A stretch of 64,000 nt of DNA from Paraburkholderia caffeinilytica (GCF_003368325.1 NZ_CP031467.1:2852001-2916000), one strand, 5' to 3'. Shown: positions 9,493 through 19,197, numbered from the stretch's first letter. Translations and numbers: made by a program. The notes: generated by a model from the sequence alone, not told the origin.

Positions 9493-10908
9493 GTGAGTTT
9501 GTTGCCGATCATTCTTTGTGGCGGGGCGGGTTCGAGACTATGGCCGGTCTCGCGCGAGTCGCATCCGAAACCGTTCATCCGTCTCGCGGATGGCGAAAGC
9601 CTGCTGCAAAAGGCGTTCTTGCGCGCGGTCGCCCTGCCGGGCGTGAAGGAAGTGCTCACGGTAACGAACCGCGATCTGTTCTTCAAGACCGAAGACGATT
9701 TCCGCGAGGTGAACGCGAAAGGCTGTGCAACCTCGTTCATTCTCGAACCGTTCGGCCGCAACACGGCTGCGGCGGTTGCCACCGCGGCGTTGCATACGGC
9801 GAAAGTGCACGGCGACCAGACGGTCATGCTGGTGCTGGCCGCCGATCACCTGATTGCCGACCAGCAGGCGTTCGGCGCGGCTGTCGCGGCTGCGCAGAAG
9901 CTTGCGCTGGCAGGCAAGGTGGTGACCTTCGGCATGCATCCGGACACGCCCGAAACCGGCTACGGCTACATCGAGGCGGACGGCGACAAGGTCGTGCGCT
10001 TTGTCGAAAAGCCGTCGCTCGAGAAGGCCCGCGAGTATCTCGCCTCGGGCAAGTTCGTGTGGAACTCGGGCATGTTCTGCTTCACGGCGGGCACGATCCT
10101 GAAGGAAATGCGGCAGCACTGCCCCGAGATTCTCAGCGCGGCTGCCGAGTGCATGGAGAAGTCGCCCTCCGCCGAGGGTCAGGCCGGTGCTCAGGTCCGT
10201 CTCGAACCGGGCTCCTTTGGCGCAGTGCCGGACGTCTCGTTCGACTATGCGGTCATGGAGAAGTGCCAGCAGGCCGCGGTGGTTCGCTGCGACATCGGCT
10301 GGACGGACGTCGGTTCGTGGACGGCGCTCAGCGACCTCTCGCCGGCGGACGTCAGCGGCAACCGGGTGGAAGGCGAAGCGTTGCTGCTCGACGTCAAGAA
10401 CTCCTATCTGCGCGGCGGCGAGCGCTTGATCGGCGCGGTGGGCGTCGAGAATCTGATCGTGATCGACACGCCGGATGCACTGCTCATCGCGCACAAAGAC
10501 CGGGCTCAGGACGTGAAGCAGATCTTCGCCGAACTGAAGTCGCGCGGTCACGAAACCTATAAGGTGCATCGCACGGTGCACCGGCCCTGGGGCACTTACT
10601 CAGTGCTTGAAGAAGGCCCCCGCTTCAAGATCAAACGCATCGAAGTCAAACCGGGCGCGAGTCTCAGCTTGCAGATGCATCACCACCGCAACGAGCATTG
10701 GGTCGTGGTCAGCGGCATGGCCAAGGTCGTGAACGGAGAGAAGGAGTTCTTCGTGTCGACCAATGAGTCCACCTACATCCCGGCGGGCCACAAGCATCGC
10801 CTCGAGAACCCGGGCGTGGTCGAGCTCGTGATGATCGAAGTGCAGAGCGGCGAATATCTGGGCGAAGACGACATCGTCCGCTTTGAAGACATTTACGGAC
10901 GTACTTGA
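9493..10908 (+). CDS. manC: Mannose-1-phosphate guanylyltransferase / mannose-6-phosphate isomerase
   Basis: Bifunctional type II enzyme that makes GDP-mannose from mannose-1-phosphate and can also interconvert fructose-6-P and mannose-6-P. The nucleotidyltransferase signature LCGGAGSRLWPVSRE is at residues 8-22 and the FVEKP motif near 170. The C-terminal cupin domain contains QMHHHRNEHW near 394. The 471-residue length is typical. It uses a GTG start at 9493, preceded by GAGGGGA. wzm begins one base after its stop codon. Together with manB (56295) it supplies GDP-mannose. Confidence 0.97.
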   Translation: MSLLPIILCGGAGSRLWPVSRESHPKPFIRLADGESLLQKAFLRAVALPGVKEVLTVTNRDLFFKTEDDFREVNAKGCATSFILEPFGRNTAAAVATAALHTAKVHGDQTVMLVLAADHLIADQQAFGAAVAAAQKLALAGKVVTFGMHPDTPETGYGYIEADGDKVVRFVEKPSLEKAREYLASGKFVWNSGMFCFTAGTILKEMRQHCPEILSAAAECMEKSPSAEGQAGAQVRLEPGSFGAVPDVSFDYAVMEKCQQAAVVRCDIGWTDVGSWTALSDLSPADVSGNRVEGEALLLDVKNSYLRGGERLIGAVGVENLIVIDTPDALLIAHKDRAQDVKQIFAELKSRGHETYKVHRTVHRPWGTYSVLEEGPRFKIKRIEVKPGASLSLQMHHHRNEHWVVVSGMAKVVNGEKEFFVSTNESTYIPAGHKHRLENPGVVELVMIEVQSGEYLGEDDIVRFEDIYGRT

Positions 10909-10909
10909 G

Positions 10910-11728
10910 ATGGATATTAGTTTTAGCAACGATTCAGAAGATCTGACTCGTCACAATGAAAGCGACGATCTGATCGTTGGCATGAAGGCGGCGCGGGTGT
11001 GGGGTACGCTGGGCTGGCACGATATCCGGCAACGGTATCGCCGTTCGGTGCTCGGGCCGTTCTGGTTTACGTTGAGCACGATCATCATGGTGGTGGTGCT
11101 GGGCGCGCTGTATTCCACCTTGCTGCATCAGGAAATCTCCAGCTATCTTCCGTACCTCGCAGTGGGCCTGGTCGTGTGGGCCTATCTGGCCTCGGTCGCC
11201 AACGAGGGCTGTATTGCCTTTATCGGCGCCGCCTACCTGATCAAGCAGATCCGTTTGCCGCTTACCGTGCACGTATGTCGCATTGCGTGGCGCAATTTTG
11301 TGATCCTGTTGCACAGCTTGCCGGTGGTCGTGGTGCTGCTGCTCATCTTCGGGCGTTGGCCGGGCTGGGAATTTCTGCTGGTGCCGTTCGCGCTCGCCAT
11401 TCTGCTGCTGCACGGCGTGTGGCTCGGCGTGACGCTCGGCGTGTTGTGCGCGCGCTTTCGCGACATTCCGCCGATCGTCGCCAACCTGATCCAGGTCGTG
11501 TTCTTCTTCACGCCTGTGATGTGGTCCCCTGAAATCCTGAAGGACCGTGCGTGGGTCGCCGAATACAACCCGCTTTATCACCTGATCGAAACGGTGCGTG
11601 CGCCGCTGACCGGACGTCCGACGCATTGGCAGTCGTGGGCGTGGTCGATCGGTCTGTTGATCGTCGGTTTTGCCTTCGCGCAATTCCTGATGAAACGTTT
11701 CCGTAATCGCGTTCCTTACTGGCTTTGA
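10910..11728 (+). CDS. wzm: O-antigen ABC transporter permease
   Basis: Inner-membrane permease of the Wzm/Wzt type that exports undecaprenyl-linked polysaccharide. It has 272 residues with about six predicted membrane spans and an N-terminal amphipathic segment (DIRQRYRRSVLGPFW) characteristic of ABC-2 polysaccharide exporters. The ATG at 10910 lies immediately after the manC stop and is preferred over a start inside manC at 10883. wzt follows 4 bp downstream. Confidence 0.94.
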   Translation: MDISFSNDSEDLTRHNESDDLIVGMKAARVWGTLGWHDIRQRYRRSVLGPFWFTLSTIIMVVVLGALYSTLLHQEISSYLPYLAVGLVVWAYLASVANEGCIAFIGAAYLIKQIRLPLTVHVCRIAWRNFVILLHSLPVVVVLLLIFGRWPGWEFLLVPFALAILLLHGVWLGVTLGVLCARFRDIPPIVANLIQVVFFFTPVMWSPEILKDRAWVAEYNPLYHLIETVRAPLTGRPTHWQSWAWSIGLLIVGFAFAQFLMKRFRNRVPYWL

Positions 11729-11732
11729 TATT

Positions 11733-12509
11733 GTGAGTTCTTCATCGATTGTTGCTCGTAACATCTCCGTCGAATTTCCGATCTACGAGAACTCCCATCG
11801 CTCGTTGAAAAAGGCGGTGCTCAATCTCACGACGGGTGGCCGGATCGGCCAGGACGCCGGTCGTCATGCGATCGTCAAGGCGATCGACGACCTGAGCTTC
11901 AGCTTCACCGAAGGCGAGCGCGTCGGTCTGATCGGCCACAACGGCTCGGGCAAGACAACCTTGTTGCGCACGCTCTCGGGCGTGTACGCGCCGGTGCGCG
12001 GCGAGCTCAAGGTGCAGGGCAAGATTGCTTCGCTGCTGGACGTGTCGATGGGCCTCGACCCCGATGCAACCGGCTTCGAAAACATCTATCTGCGCGGCAT
12101 TCTCGACGGCCTGAAGCCGGCGCGTATCCGCAGCAAGATCGACGAAATCGCCGATTTCAGCCAGTTGGGCGATTACCTGAATCTGCCGGTGCGCACCTAT
12201 TCGAGCGGGATGATGCTGCGTCTTGCATTCGCGATTTCGACCAGCGTCGAAGCCGACATCCTGATCATGGACGAGTGGCTGAGCGTGGGCGACGCGGAGT
12301 TCAGCGTCCGGGCGGCCGAACGTCTCGAGAGCCTGGTGGGCAAGGCGGCGCTGCTGGTCGTGGCTTCCCACGATCCGAATCTGGTGGCGCGCGTGTGCAA
12401 TCGCAAGATTTCCATGGAGCACGGCAAGATGGTCTCCGACGAACCGGTGATCGCACCGGAAGTCAGCGAGGGGCCAATGATTAGCGACACTGCGCGGATA
12501 CCGCACTAA
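11733..12509 (+). CDS. wzt: O-antigen ABC transporter ATPase, short form
   Basis: ATP-hydrolysing partner of Wzm. The Walker A motif GHNGSGKTT is at residues 68-76, the signature YSSGMMLR near 156, and the Walker B DILIMDEWLSVGD near 175. At 258 residues it has only the nucleotide-binding domain. It lacks the C-terminal carbohydrate-binding domain present in Wzt proteins that recognise a modified non-reducing chain end. This suggests export that does not need a terminal-cap check. The GTG start is at 11733. A 212-bp gap with only a weak GC hairpin (12510-12523) separates it from the next gene. Confidence 0.94.
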   Translation: MSSSSIVARNISVEFPIYENSHRSLKKAVLNLTTGGRIGQDAGRHAIVKAIDDLSFSFTEGERVGLIGHNGSGKTTLLRTLSGVYAPVRGELKVQGKIASLLDVSMGLDPDATGFENIYLRGILDGLKPARIRSKIDEIADFSQLGDYLNLPVRTYSSGMMLRLAFAISTSVEADILIMDEWLSVGDAEFSVRAAERLESLVGKAALLVVASHDPNLVARVCNRKISMEHGKMVSDEPVIAPEVSEGPMISDTARIPH

Positions 12510-12721
12510 CGCCGCGAGCGGCGGGCATGCCTGAACCGGTCGCACGACCACGGCACTGCCCGGTGTGACCATTCAGATCAGTGTGATGCGGGTGCCGGGC
12601 TTCGGCCCGTAGACAGGCTTCGCGCCCAATACAACAGTGACATTAGTGCCACTGAACGCACCTGCGGACCTCCCGTGGCGCGTTCGGCGGGAGCCACACA
12701 GGCGCAACAAGGTTCGAACTC

Positions 12722-14104
12722 ATGCGAGCTAACCATCCATTTCTGCGGTATTCCGAGTCCCTGCTGGTGCGCCAGCCGTTTCGCACGTTAAAGGGTTTCG
12801 CGGGCGGCTACATTGCGTATCCGATCGCGGAGAGTCGCGAAAAGCGCAGCGTGCGTCCGAAGATCGAAGAGCTGCGGCAGCACTATACGTTGCCGATGCC
12901 GCACCGTCGCCGCATCGCGCTGGAGCGGCTGGCCGGCATCCTCGAATTCGCCGGTGCGCAGGTGCCGTATTACCGCGACCTGTTCCAGGCGAAGCAGTTC
13001 GATCCGGCCAAGGTCAGGCAGGACCCACGGTATCTGGAAGAGCTTCCGTATCTGACCAAGGACATCATCCGCGAGCAGGGGCCGCGCATGCTGTCGATCC
13101 CGCTTGAAGCGGGCCGCCATCACGTGTGCAAGACCGGCGGCTCGACGGGACTGTCGACCACGATCTACTACGACCAGGAAGGCGCGGACTATTCGTCGGC
13201 GGTCACGTTCTACGCGCGCGAACGGATCGGCAAGCTGCGCCATCGTTCGGAACTTCACTTTGCCTGCCGTTTCCCGGATCAGGTGGTGCCTGAATGGCCG
13301 TCGCGCGAAGACTTCAAATGCTTCGCGATGAATCGCAGCAACATTTTCTTCGACCGGATCGACGATCAGGGTCTCGAAGAAATGTGGCAGACGCTCAAGC
13401 GTCGCAAGCCTTACCTCGCGCACTCGCATCCGTCGACCATGTATGCGCTTGCGTGCTACGTGCAGCGCAAGTACGGCGGCGGCAAAGCGTTCGCGGTGTT
13501 CGAGTCGAGCGGCGAATTGCTCGAGCCGCACGCCCGCGACATGATCGCGAAGGCGTTGCGGTGCCGCGTGATCGATCGCTACGGTCTCGCTGAGCTCGGC
13601 GTGATGGCCTACGAACTCGACGGCCACGAAGGCGGCTTCCAGATTCTCGAATCCGAAGGGTGGCCGGAAAGCCGCGTATCGGAAGGCAATCCCGATGGCG
13701 CGCATGAGCTCGTATTCACGGGTTTCCGCAACCGCTTGATGCCGTTGATCCGCTACGCAACGGGCGACCTCGCGCGCGTGCAGGAGACCGAAAAGGGATT
13801 CTTCCTGACGGATGTGGTCGGGCGGATTCACGACGTCGTGCCGATCAACGGCGTCGCGCACCCGACACACCATATTCAGGACATGCTCGACCATCGCGTC
13901 GGCGGGATTCAGGAGTTCCAGATCGATCTGCGAACCACGCCGCCGACCTTGCGAATCGTGCTTGAACCGACGTCGAACGCGGAAGAAACGACCAACAAGC
14001 TGCGTCACTTCTGGCAGGACGCCTTCACGATCGCCTATGTCGGACACGACGATCTGGTGCGTGTCGGCAGCCGGGCCAAATTTCGTCACGTGGTCACTGC
14101 ATGA
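12722..14104 (+). CDS. CapK-like adenylate-forming enzyme (phenylacetate-CoA ligase family)
   Basis: 460-residue member of the AMP-forming ligase superfamily related to phenylacetate-CoA ligase and capsule protein CapK. The P-loop-like KTGGSTGLST is near residues 137-146, YGLAELG near 286 and the ATGDLARV motif near 346. It should activate a carboxylic acid as an acyl-adenylate, possibly to modify a sugar, but the substrate cannot be told. It overlaps the downstream deacetylase gene by 4 bases (ATGA). Its placement in a polysaccharide operon argues against aromatic catabolism. Confidence 0.8.
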   Translation: MRANHPFLRYSESLLVRQPFRTLKGFAGGYIAYPIAESREKRSVRPKIEELRQHYTLPMPHRRRIALERLAGILEFAGAQVPYYRDLFQAKQFDPAKVRQDPRYLEELPYLTKDIIREQGPRMLSIPLEAGRHHVCKTGGSTGLSTTIYYDQEGADYSSAVTFYARERIGKLRHRSELHFACRFPDQVVPEWPSREDFKCFAMNRSNIFFDRIDDQGLEEMWQTLKRRKPYLAHSHPSTMYALACYVQRKYGGGKAFAVFESSGELLEPHARDMIAKALRCRVIDRYGLAELGVMAYELDGHEGGFQILESEGWPESRVSEGNPDGAHELVFTGFRNRLMPLIRYATGDLARVQETEKGFFLTDVVGRIHDVVPINGVAHPTHHIQDMLDHRVGGIQEFQIDLRTTPPTLRIVLEPTSNAEETTNKLRHFWQDAFTIAYVGHDDLVRVGSRAKFRHVVTA

Positions 14105-15681
14105 TCGGGATTCTCTTCTCAGACGCGGCAGCGGAAGCCGGCCAGTATGCGTTGGCCGCCGTGCAGCGCTCCGTCAGTGCCACGCAGGCGCAACCGATCT
14201 CGCGCAGCACATTGCGCTCGATCGCGGCGCCGGATGTGGTCGTTGCGGTCGACGCGCCGGACGGCTGGAGTGCGGACCTGATCGCCTGGTTGACCGCGCG
14301 GCCCCGCAAGCTCGTCGTATTCGGCCGGATGCCGGTAGCGCTCGCGGACTATCTGCGCTATCAGCCGGCGGACGTGCCGGCCGGGTTGGCGAGTGCGAGC
14401 CGCAGTGCATCGGCGCCGGCGGGCGAAACGCGCGAGAGCGCCGCCGTGGTGCGCTATAGCGCGTTGACGCAGGCACTGGGCGGCCAGCCTTGGCACCGTC
14501 CGTTCGAGCGTTTCGACTTCACCGACGAGTGGAACAACCTCGGCTATGGCGCGATTCGCGGCGACGGCTCGATCTGGGCGGTCGCGCAAGCAGCCCAGGT
14601 GCCGGCCGAAGCGGAACTCGCGGCGGTCGTCGTAGACGGCGAGCGACAGTTTTCGTATGCCGCGCTGTGGGATACCGGTGCATCGAGTGTGCTGTGGTTC
14701 AACCGCGCAGTCGGCCCGTGCGACTCGTTCGAATGGCGCATGGTCGAGAATTTTCTGTCGGGCTACCGTTCGGACGCGTTGCCGTGTCAGCCGGTGCTGA
14801 GCGAGTTGCCGTGGGGTTACGACGCGGCGATCACGTCGCGGCTCGATTGCGACGAAGACGTCGAATCGGCGCGTCCGCTGTGGGAACGCTATCGGCGCCT
14901 GGGTGTGCCTTTCACGCTGGCGGTTCACACGCAGAACCTGGATCGCACGGAGCATCACGGCATTCTTCGTGAACTGCTCGCTGACAGGCAGCAGGGCGCG
15001 GTGCTGTCGCACACCGCAACCCATGCGCCGAACTGGGGTGGCAGCTATGAAAGCGCCCAAGCGGAAGGCGCGCATTCGGCGGCCTTGCTCGAAGCGGTGA
15101 CGGGCGTCCCGGTGCGTTACGCCGTATCGCCGTTTCACCAGTCGCCACCGTATGCGATGCGCGGCCTGGCCGATGCCGGTTATGACGGTTGCGTCGGCGG
15201 AATCATCCGCAACGATCCGGAGTTCCTGACGGCGCGTGGCGGCGCGTTGGCCGGCTTGCCGGCAGGCTTCATCGGACATAGCCAGCAGTGCATGCTGCAC
15301 GGCGAATGCATGCTCAACGAGGGCGACAAGCTTGCCGTTTTCAAGCAGGCCTTCGACTACGCCTACGCGACCAACACGCTGTTCGGCTATCTCGACCACC
15401 CGTTCTCCGAACGCTACGCCTATGGCTGGCCGGATGAGGCATTGCGTATCGATGCTCACGAGAAATTCATCGCGTACATCAGAAGCAAGGCGCGAAAACC
15501 GCTCTTCATGCACGAGGAAGCGGCGCTCGATTTTCTGAAGTTCAGGTCGCTGACCCAGGTGATCGAAGAGGGCGGTACGTTCCGCGTCCTGACGCCGTCG
15601 AATGGCGTCTCGCCGTTGACGCTGGGCGTCGAGTTTCGCGGCGCTCACGTGCAGGTCGAGGCAGGGAAGCCATTGCAATGA
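14101..15681 (+). CDS. Polysaccharide deacetylase-family protein
   Basis: 526 residues. The first 240 or so show no family I recognise; the central part is a NodB-type deacetylase fold. The metal-binding acidic cluster LDCDED is at residues 248-253 and the metal-binding histidines are in SHTATH at 303-308, matching the (H/S)xxxH motif. VSPFHQSP and a late DHPF motif are also seen. It probably removes N- or O-acetyl groups from a glycan intermediate. It overlaps its neighbours by 4 bases on each side. No signal peptide is evident, so action in the cytoplasm on a lipid-linked intermediate is inferred. Confidence 0.82.
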   Translation: MIGILFSDAAAEAGQYALAAVQRSVSATQAQPISRSTLRSIAAPDVVVAVDAPDGWSADLIAWLTARPRKLVVFGRMPVALADYLRYQPADVPAGLASASRSASAPAGETRESAAVVRYSALTQALGGQPWHRPFERFDFTDEWNNLGYGAIRGDGSIWAVAQAAQVPAEAELAAVVVDGERQFSYAALWDTGASSVLWFNRAVGPCDSFEWRMVENFLSGYRSDALPCQPVLSELPWGYDAAITSRLDCDEDVESARPLWERYRRLGVPFTLAVHTQNLDRTEHHGILRELLADRQQGAVLSHTATHAPNWGGSYESAQAEGAHSAALLEAVTGVPVRYAVSPFHQSPPYAMRGLADAGYDGCVGGIIRNDPEFLTARGGALAGLPAGFIGHSQQCMLHGECMLNEGDKLAVFKQAFDYAYATNTLFGYLDHPFSERYAYGWPDEALRIDAHEKFIAYIRSKARKPLFMHEEAALDFLKFRSLTQVIEEGGTFRVLTPSNGVSPLTLGVEFRGAHVQVEAGKPLQ

Positions 15682-16799
15682 AAGTCATGGTGGTAATGGG
15701 CACGCGGCCCGAGGTCATCAAGCTGGCGCCCGTGGTGCGGGCCTTGCGTGCCGAGGTCGACACCGTCGTCTGCGCGAGCGGTCAGCATAAGGACATGGCT
15801 GCGCAGGCGCTCGCGTTCTTCGGCATCGAACCGGACATCACGCTCGATACGATGAGTCCGGGGCAATCGCTGAACGCATTGTCCTCGCGTCTTTTATCCG
15901 CGCTCGATCGTGCGCTGGAGCAAGTGCGCCCGGACTGGGTGATCGTGCAAGGCGACACGACGACGGCGTTTTGCGCGGGTCTCGCGGCCTTTCATCGCGG
16001 CATTCCCGTGGGCCACGTCGAAGCCGGATTGCGCACCGGCGATCTGGCAAGCCCGTTCCCCGAAGAAGCGAATCGCAGCCTGCTGAGCCGCATCACCACA
16101 CTGCATTTCGCGCCAACCGAGCTTGCGCGTGAGAACCTGTTGAGCGAAGGCGTTGCCGCGGAAAAAATCGTCGTCACCGGCAATACGGTGGTGGATGCCA
16201 TTGCCGCTGTGCGCCGGAGCTGGGACGCGGCGCCGCCGGATAGTCCGCTGCCGCCGTGGACGGGTGCCGAGCAGCAGCACATCCTCGTCACCTGTCATCG
16301 GCGCGAAAATTTCGGCGACGTGTTGCAGGACATTTGCCGCGTGCTGCGCGACCTGTGCCAGCGCTATGGCGACTACCGCTGGATTTTCCCGGTGCACCTG
16401 AATCCCGCTGTGCGCGAGCCCGTGCTGCGCGAACTGAACGGCATCCCGAACCTTGCCTTGATCGAGCCGGTCGATTATCCGACCAGTCTCTATCTGATCA
16501 GCGGCAGCGCGGTCGTTGTCAGCGACTCCGGCGGCATTCAGGAAGAAGCGCCCACTTTCGGCGTGCCGGTGGTCGTGATGCGCAATCACACCGAGCGGCG
16601 CGAAGGCGTGGATGCCGGTTTTGCGACGCTGGCCGGTCAGGCGTCGGAGAGTATCGAACGCGCGGTGATTGGCTGGCTCGACGATCCGGCGCGCCGCGAG
16701 GCGCTGCGTAATCGCGCGAACCCTTACGGCGACGGACTGGCCTCGCAGCGTATTCTCGACAGTCTGCTGGGCCGGCCGGTCGAGGTGTTCAGTGGTTGA
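15678..16799 (+). CDS. wecB: UDP-N-acetylglucosamine 2-epimerase (non-hydrolysing)
   Basis: Interconverts UDP-GlcNAc and UDP-ManNAc. The 373-residue length and the motif series are standard: GTRPEVIKLAPVV at the start, QGDTTTAF near 93, HVEAGLRTGD near 112, VTCHRRENFG near 205, and SDSGGIQEEAPTFGVPVVVMR near 280. The ATG overlaps the previous stop by 4 bases, and a GTG-started glycosyltransferase overlaps its end. No UDP-ManNAc dehydrogenase (wecC) is in the window, so ManNAc itself may be incorporated. Confidence 0.95.
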   Translation: MKVMVVMGTRPEVIKLAPVVRALRAEVDTVVCASGQHKDMAAQALAFFGIEPDITLDTMSPGQSLNALSSRLLSALDRALEQVRPDWVIVQGDTTTAFCAGLAAFHRGIPVGHVEAGLRTGDLASPFPEEANRSLLSRITTLHFAPTELARENLLSEGVAAEKIVVTGNTVVDAIAAVRRSWDAAPPDSPLPPWTGAEQQHILVTCHRRENFGDVLQDICRVLRDLCQRYGDYRWIFPVHLNPAVREPVLRELNGIPNLALIEPVDYPTSLYLISGSAVVVSDSGGIQEEAPTFGVPVVVMRNHTERREGVDAGFATLAGQASESIERAVIGWLDDPARREALRNRANPYGDGLASQRILDSLLGRPVEVFSG

Positions 16800-18048
16800 A
16801 GGCAAGGACACGGCGTTTGCCGCGCGGGACTGCGTGTTGTTTTCGACCGCCGATTGGGATGAACCCTATTGGACCAACAAGCAGCACACGGCGAGCATTC
16901 TGGCCGCACGCGGCTGGCGCGTGCTTTACGTGGAGAGCGTCGGTTTCCGTTCGCCCAAAGTCGGCAGCGGGCGCGACTGGGCCCGCTTGTGGCGTCGTCT
17001 GTGGCGTGGCGTGCAATCGCTCGTGCTGGGGCCGCCGCGGCGCGCTGAGAACATCTGGGTGCTGTCGCCGTTGATGGTGCCGGCCGGGCATCACCTGCCG
17101 CTCGTGCGCTCGCTGAACCAGGCGTTGCTGCGCTTTTCCGTGACCCGTTTCGCGAAGTCGCGGCGCTTCAGGGATCCGGTCGTCTGGACCTATCACCCGT
17201 ACATGCTCGACGCGATTGCGGCGCTGCCTCGCGGGCCGCTGGTGTATCACTGCGTCGACGATATCGCGGCGATTCCCGGTGTCGACGTGGACGCGTTCCG
17301 CAACGCGCAGCAAGCGCTGCTCGGGCGCTGCGAGGCGGTCTTCACGACGGCGATGTCGTTGAAGGAAACGTGCCAGCCGTTTAACCCCAACACGCATTTT
17401 TTCGGCAACGTGGTGGACGACACGCACTTCGGCGAGGCACGTGCCGATGGAGCGCTGCCGCCCGAGCTTGCCGCGATTCCCGAGCCGCGGCTGGTGTATC
17501 ACGGCGTGCTGTCCGACTTCAAGGTCAACTTCCCGCTGCTCCTGCAGACCGCGCAGGCCCGGCCGCACTGGCAATGGGTCATCATCGGCGAGGAGCGCGA
17601 AGGGCAGCGCAGCGAATTGCTCGCGCAACTGGCGCGCTTGCCGAACGTGCATCTGCTCGGCTATCGGAGCTACCAGAGTTTGCCGCGCTATATGCGCGGC
17701 ATGCAGGTCGGTGTACTGCCGACCTTGCTGAACGAATACACGCGTTCGATGTTCCCCATGAAGTTTTATGAGTTCCTCGCAGCGGGTTTGCCGGTGGTGT
17801 CGACCCCGTTGGATTTTGCGAAAGAGCCGCGTGCGGGTCTCGAAGTAGGGGGCGACCTCGGCGCCTTTATCGCCGCGATCGAGAAACAGCTTGCGCGCGG
17901 CAAGCTGAGCGCGGATGAGGCGCGTGCGGCGGTGGGCGAGAATACGTGGGAGCGCCGCTTGGACAAGATGCTGCAAATCACTTTCAGCGGCCGTGAATCG
18001 GGCAGCGGCAACGTGCAACCGCTTCACGACGCGGAGGTGCGCACGTGA
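16792..18048 (+). CDS. Glycosyltransferase, GT-B fold (TuaH-like)
   Basis: 418-residue protein with the overall pattern of GT1/GT4 glycosyltransferases similar to TuaH. It has an N-terminal TADWDEPYWTNKQH segment, a mid YHCVDD motif near 153, and a C-terminal SMFPMKFYEFLAAGLPVVSTP donor-binding stretch near 320. The GTG at 16792 overlaps the wecB stop and carries the first conserved residues. An ATG 123 bases upstream would lie inside wecB. The donor sugar is unknown. Confidence 0.82.
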   Translation: MVEGKDTAFAARDCVLFSTADWDEPYWTNKQHTASILAARGWRVLYVESVGFRSPKVGSGRDWARLWRRLWRGVQSLVLGPPRRAENIWVLSPLMVPAGHHLPLVRSLNQALLRFSVTRFAKSRRFRDPVVWTYHPYMLDAIAALPRGPLVYHCVDDIAAIPGVDVDAFRNAQQALLGRCEAVFTTAMSLKETCQPFNPNTHFFGNVVDDTHFGEARADGALPPELAAIPEPRLVYHGVLSDFKVNFPLLLQTAQARPHWQWVIIGEEREGQRSELLAQLARLPNVHLLGYRSYQSLPRYMRGMQVGVLPTLLNEYTRSMFPMKFYEFLAAGLPVVSTPLDFAKEPRAGLEVGGDLGAFIAAIEKQLARGKLSADEARAAVGENTWERRLDKMLQITFSGRESGSGNVQPLHDAEVRT

Positions 18049-19172
18049 AAGTGGTTCATGTTTACCGTACTTATTTCCCCGATCCGCCAGGCGGCTTGCA
18101 GGAAGCGATTCGCCAGATTGCACTGTCGACGCGCGCGTGCGGTGTCGAGCCACGCATTCTGACTTTGTCGCCGACACCCGCGCCAACCGAGATCGACTAT
18201 CCCGAGGGGCGCGTCATCCGCGCCAAGTCCTGGGCGGCGCCGGCCTCGTGCGATCTCGGCGGCCCGGGCGCGTTGATGAAGTATCGGCAGATGGCCGACT
18301 GGGCCGACGTCGTGCATTTCCATTTTCCGTGGCCATTCGCCGATGTGCTGCATCTGCTGGGTCGGACGAAAAAACCGACCGTAATGACATATCACTCGGA
18401 TATCGTGCGGCAGAAGGCGCTGGGCGCTGTCTACGGGCCGTTGATGCGGCGCACGCTGCGCAGCATGTCCGCAGTGGTGGCGACCTCGCCTGCCTATGCG
18501 CAAACCAGCGAGGCGCTGACGGAATGCGTGACGAAGGAACGGCTGAAGACCATTCCGCTCGGCATCATCGATTACCGCGACGAGCCGCATCCCGTGAATG
18601 CGCAGCGCGACCTGGCCAACCGTCTCGGTCTTGCAGCCGGCGAACCGTATTTTCTCGCCCTCGGCGTGCTGCGCTATTACAAGGGCCTGCACACGCTGAT
18701 CGAGGCTGCGAGCCACGTGAATGCGAAAATCGTGATTGCGGGCTCCGGTCCGGAACGGGAGCGCCTGGCGGCGTTGGCGCAGCAAACGGGCGCGACCAAC
18801 GTCGTTTTTGCCGGACAGGTGACGCACGAAGAAAAGGTCGCCCTGCTCAAGGGATGCCGCGCGATGGTATTGCCGTCGCACTTGCGCTCCGAAGCATTCG
18901 GCATGGTGCTGGCGGAGGCAGCCATGTTCGGCAAGCCGATGGTGTGCTGCGAAGTGGGATCCGGAACGTCCTACGTCAATCAACACGGTGTGACGGGTTT
19001 TGTCGTCGCGCCGGAACAATCAAAAGAACTGGCAGGCGCAATGAATGTGCTGCTGAGCGACGATGCGGTAGCGGCGGCGATGGGAAGCGCTGCTCGTGAG
19101 CGATACGAAACGCTGTTTTCGGGCGCGGCGCTGGGCAAAGCATATAGTGCGCTATACCGGGAAGTCGCGTGA
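18045..19172 (+). CDS. Glycosyltransferase family 4 protein
   Basis: 375 residues with a GT-B fold. The N-terminal HVYRTYFPDPPGGLQEAIRQ motif is typical of GT4 enzymes, and the donor-site E-x7-E element appears as SEAFGMVLAEAAMFGKP near residue 285. It uses a GTG start overlapping the previous stop. This is the last gene of the run of overlapping genes that begins at 12722; the next gene starts 25 bp on. Confidence 0.88.
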   Translation: MKVVHVYRTYFPDPPGGLQEAIRQIALSTRACGVEPRILTLSPTPAPTEIDYPEGRVIRAKSWAAPASCDLGGPGALMKYRQMADWADVVHFHFPWPFADVLHLLGRTKKPTVMTYHSDIVRQKALGAVYGPLMRRTLRSMSAVVATSPAYAQTSEALTECVTKERLKTIPLGIIDYRDEPHPVNAQRDLANRLGLAAGEPYFLALGVLRYYKGLHTLIEAASHVNAKIVIAGSGPERERLAALAQQTGATNVVFAGQVTHEEKVALLKGCRAMVLPSHLRSEAFGMVLAEAAMFGKPMVCCEVGSGTSYVNQHGVTGFVVAPEQSKELAGAMNVLLSDDAVAAAMGSAARERYETLFSGAALGKAYSALYREVA

Positions 19173-19197
19173 CGCGGCGAGGGGAAGGATTAGCGAA

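Noticed and set aside
12510..12523. Terminator after wzt
   Set aside because: Only a 5-bp GC stem with no T-run; too weak to call.
16789..18186. 465-codon minus-strand frame opposite a glycosyltransferase
   Set aside because: Shadow frame; the plus-strand product has clear GT-B motifs and operon overlaps.
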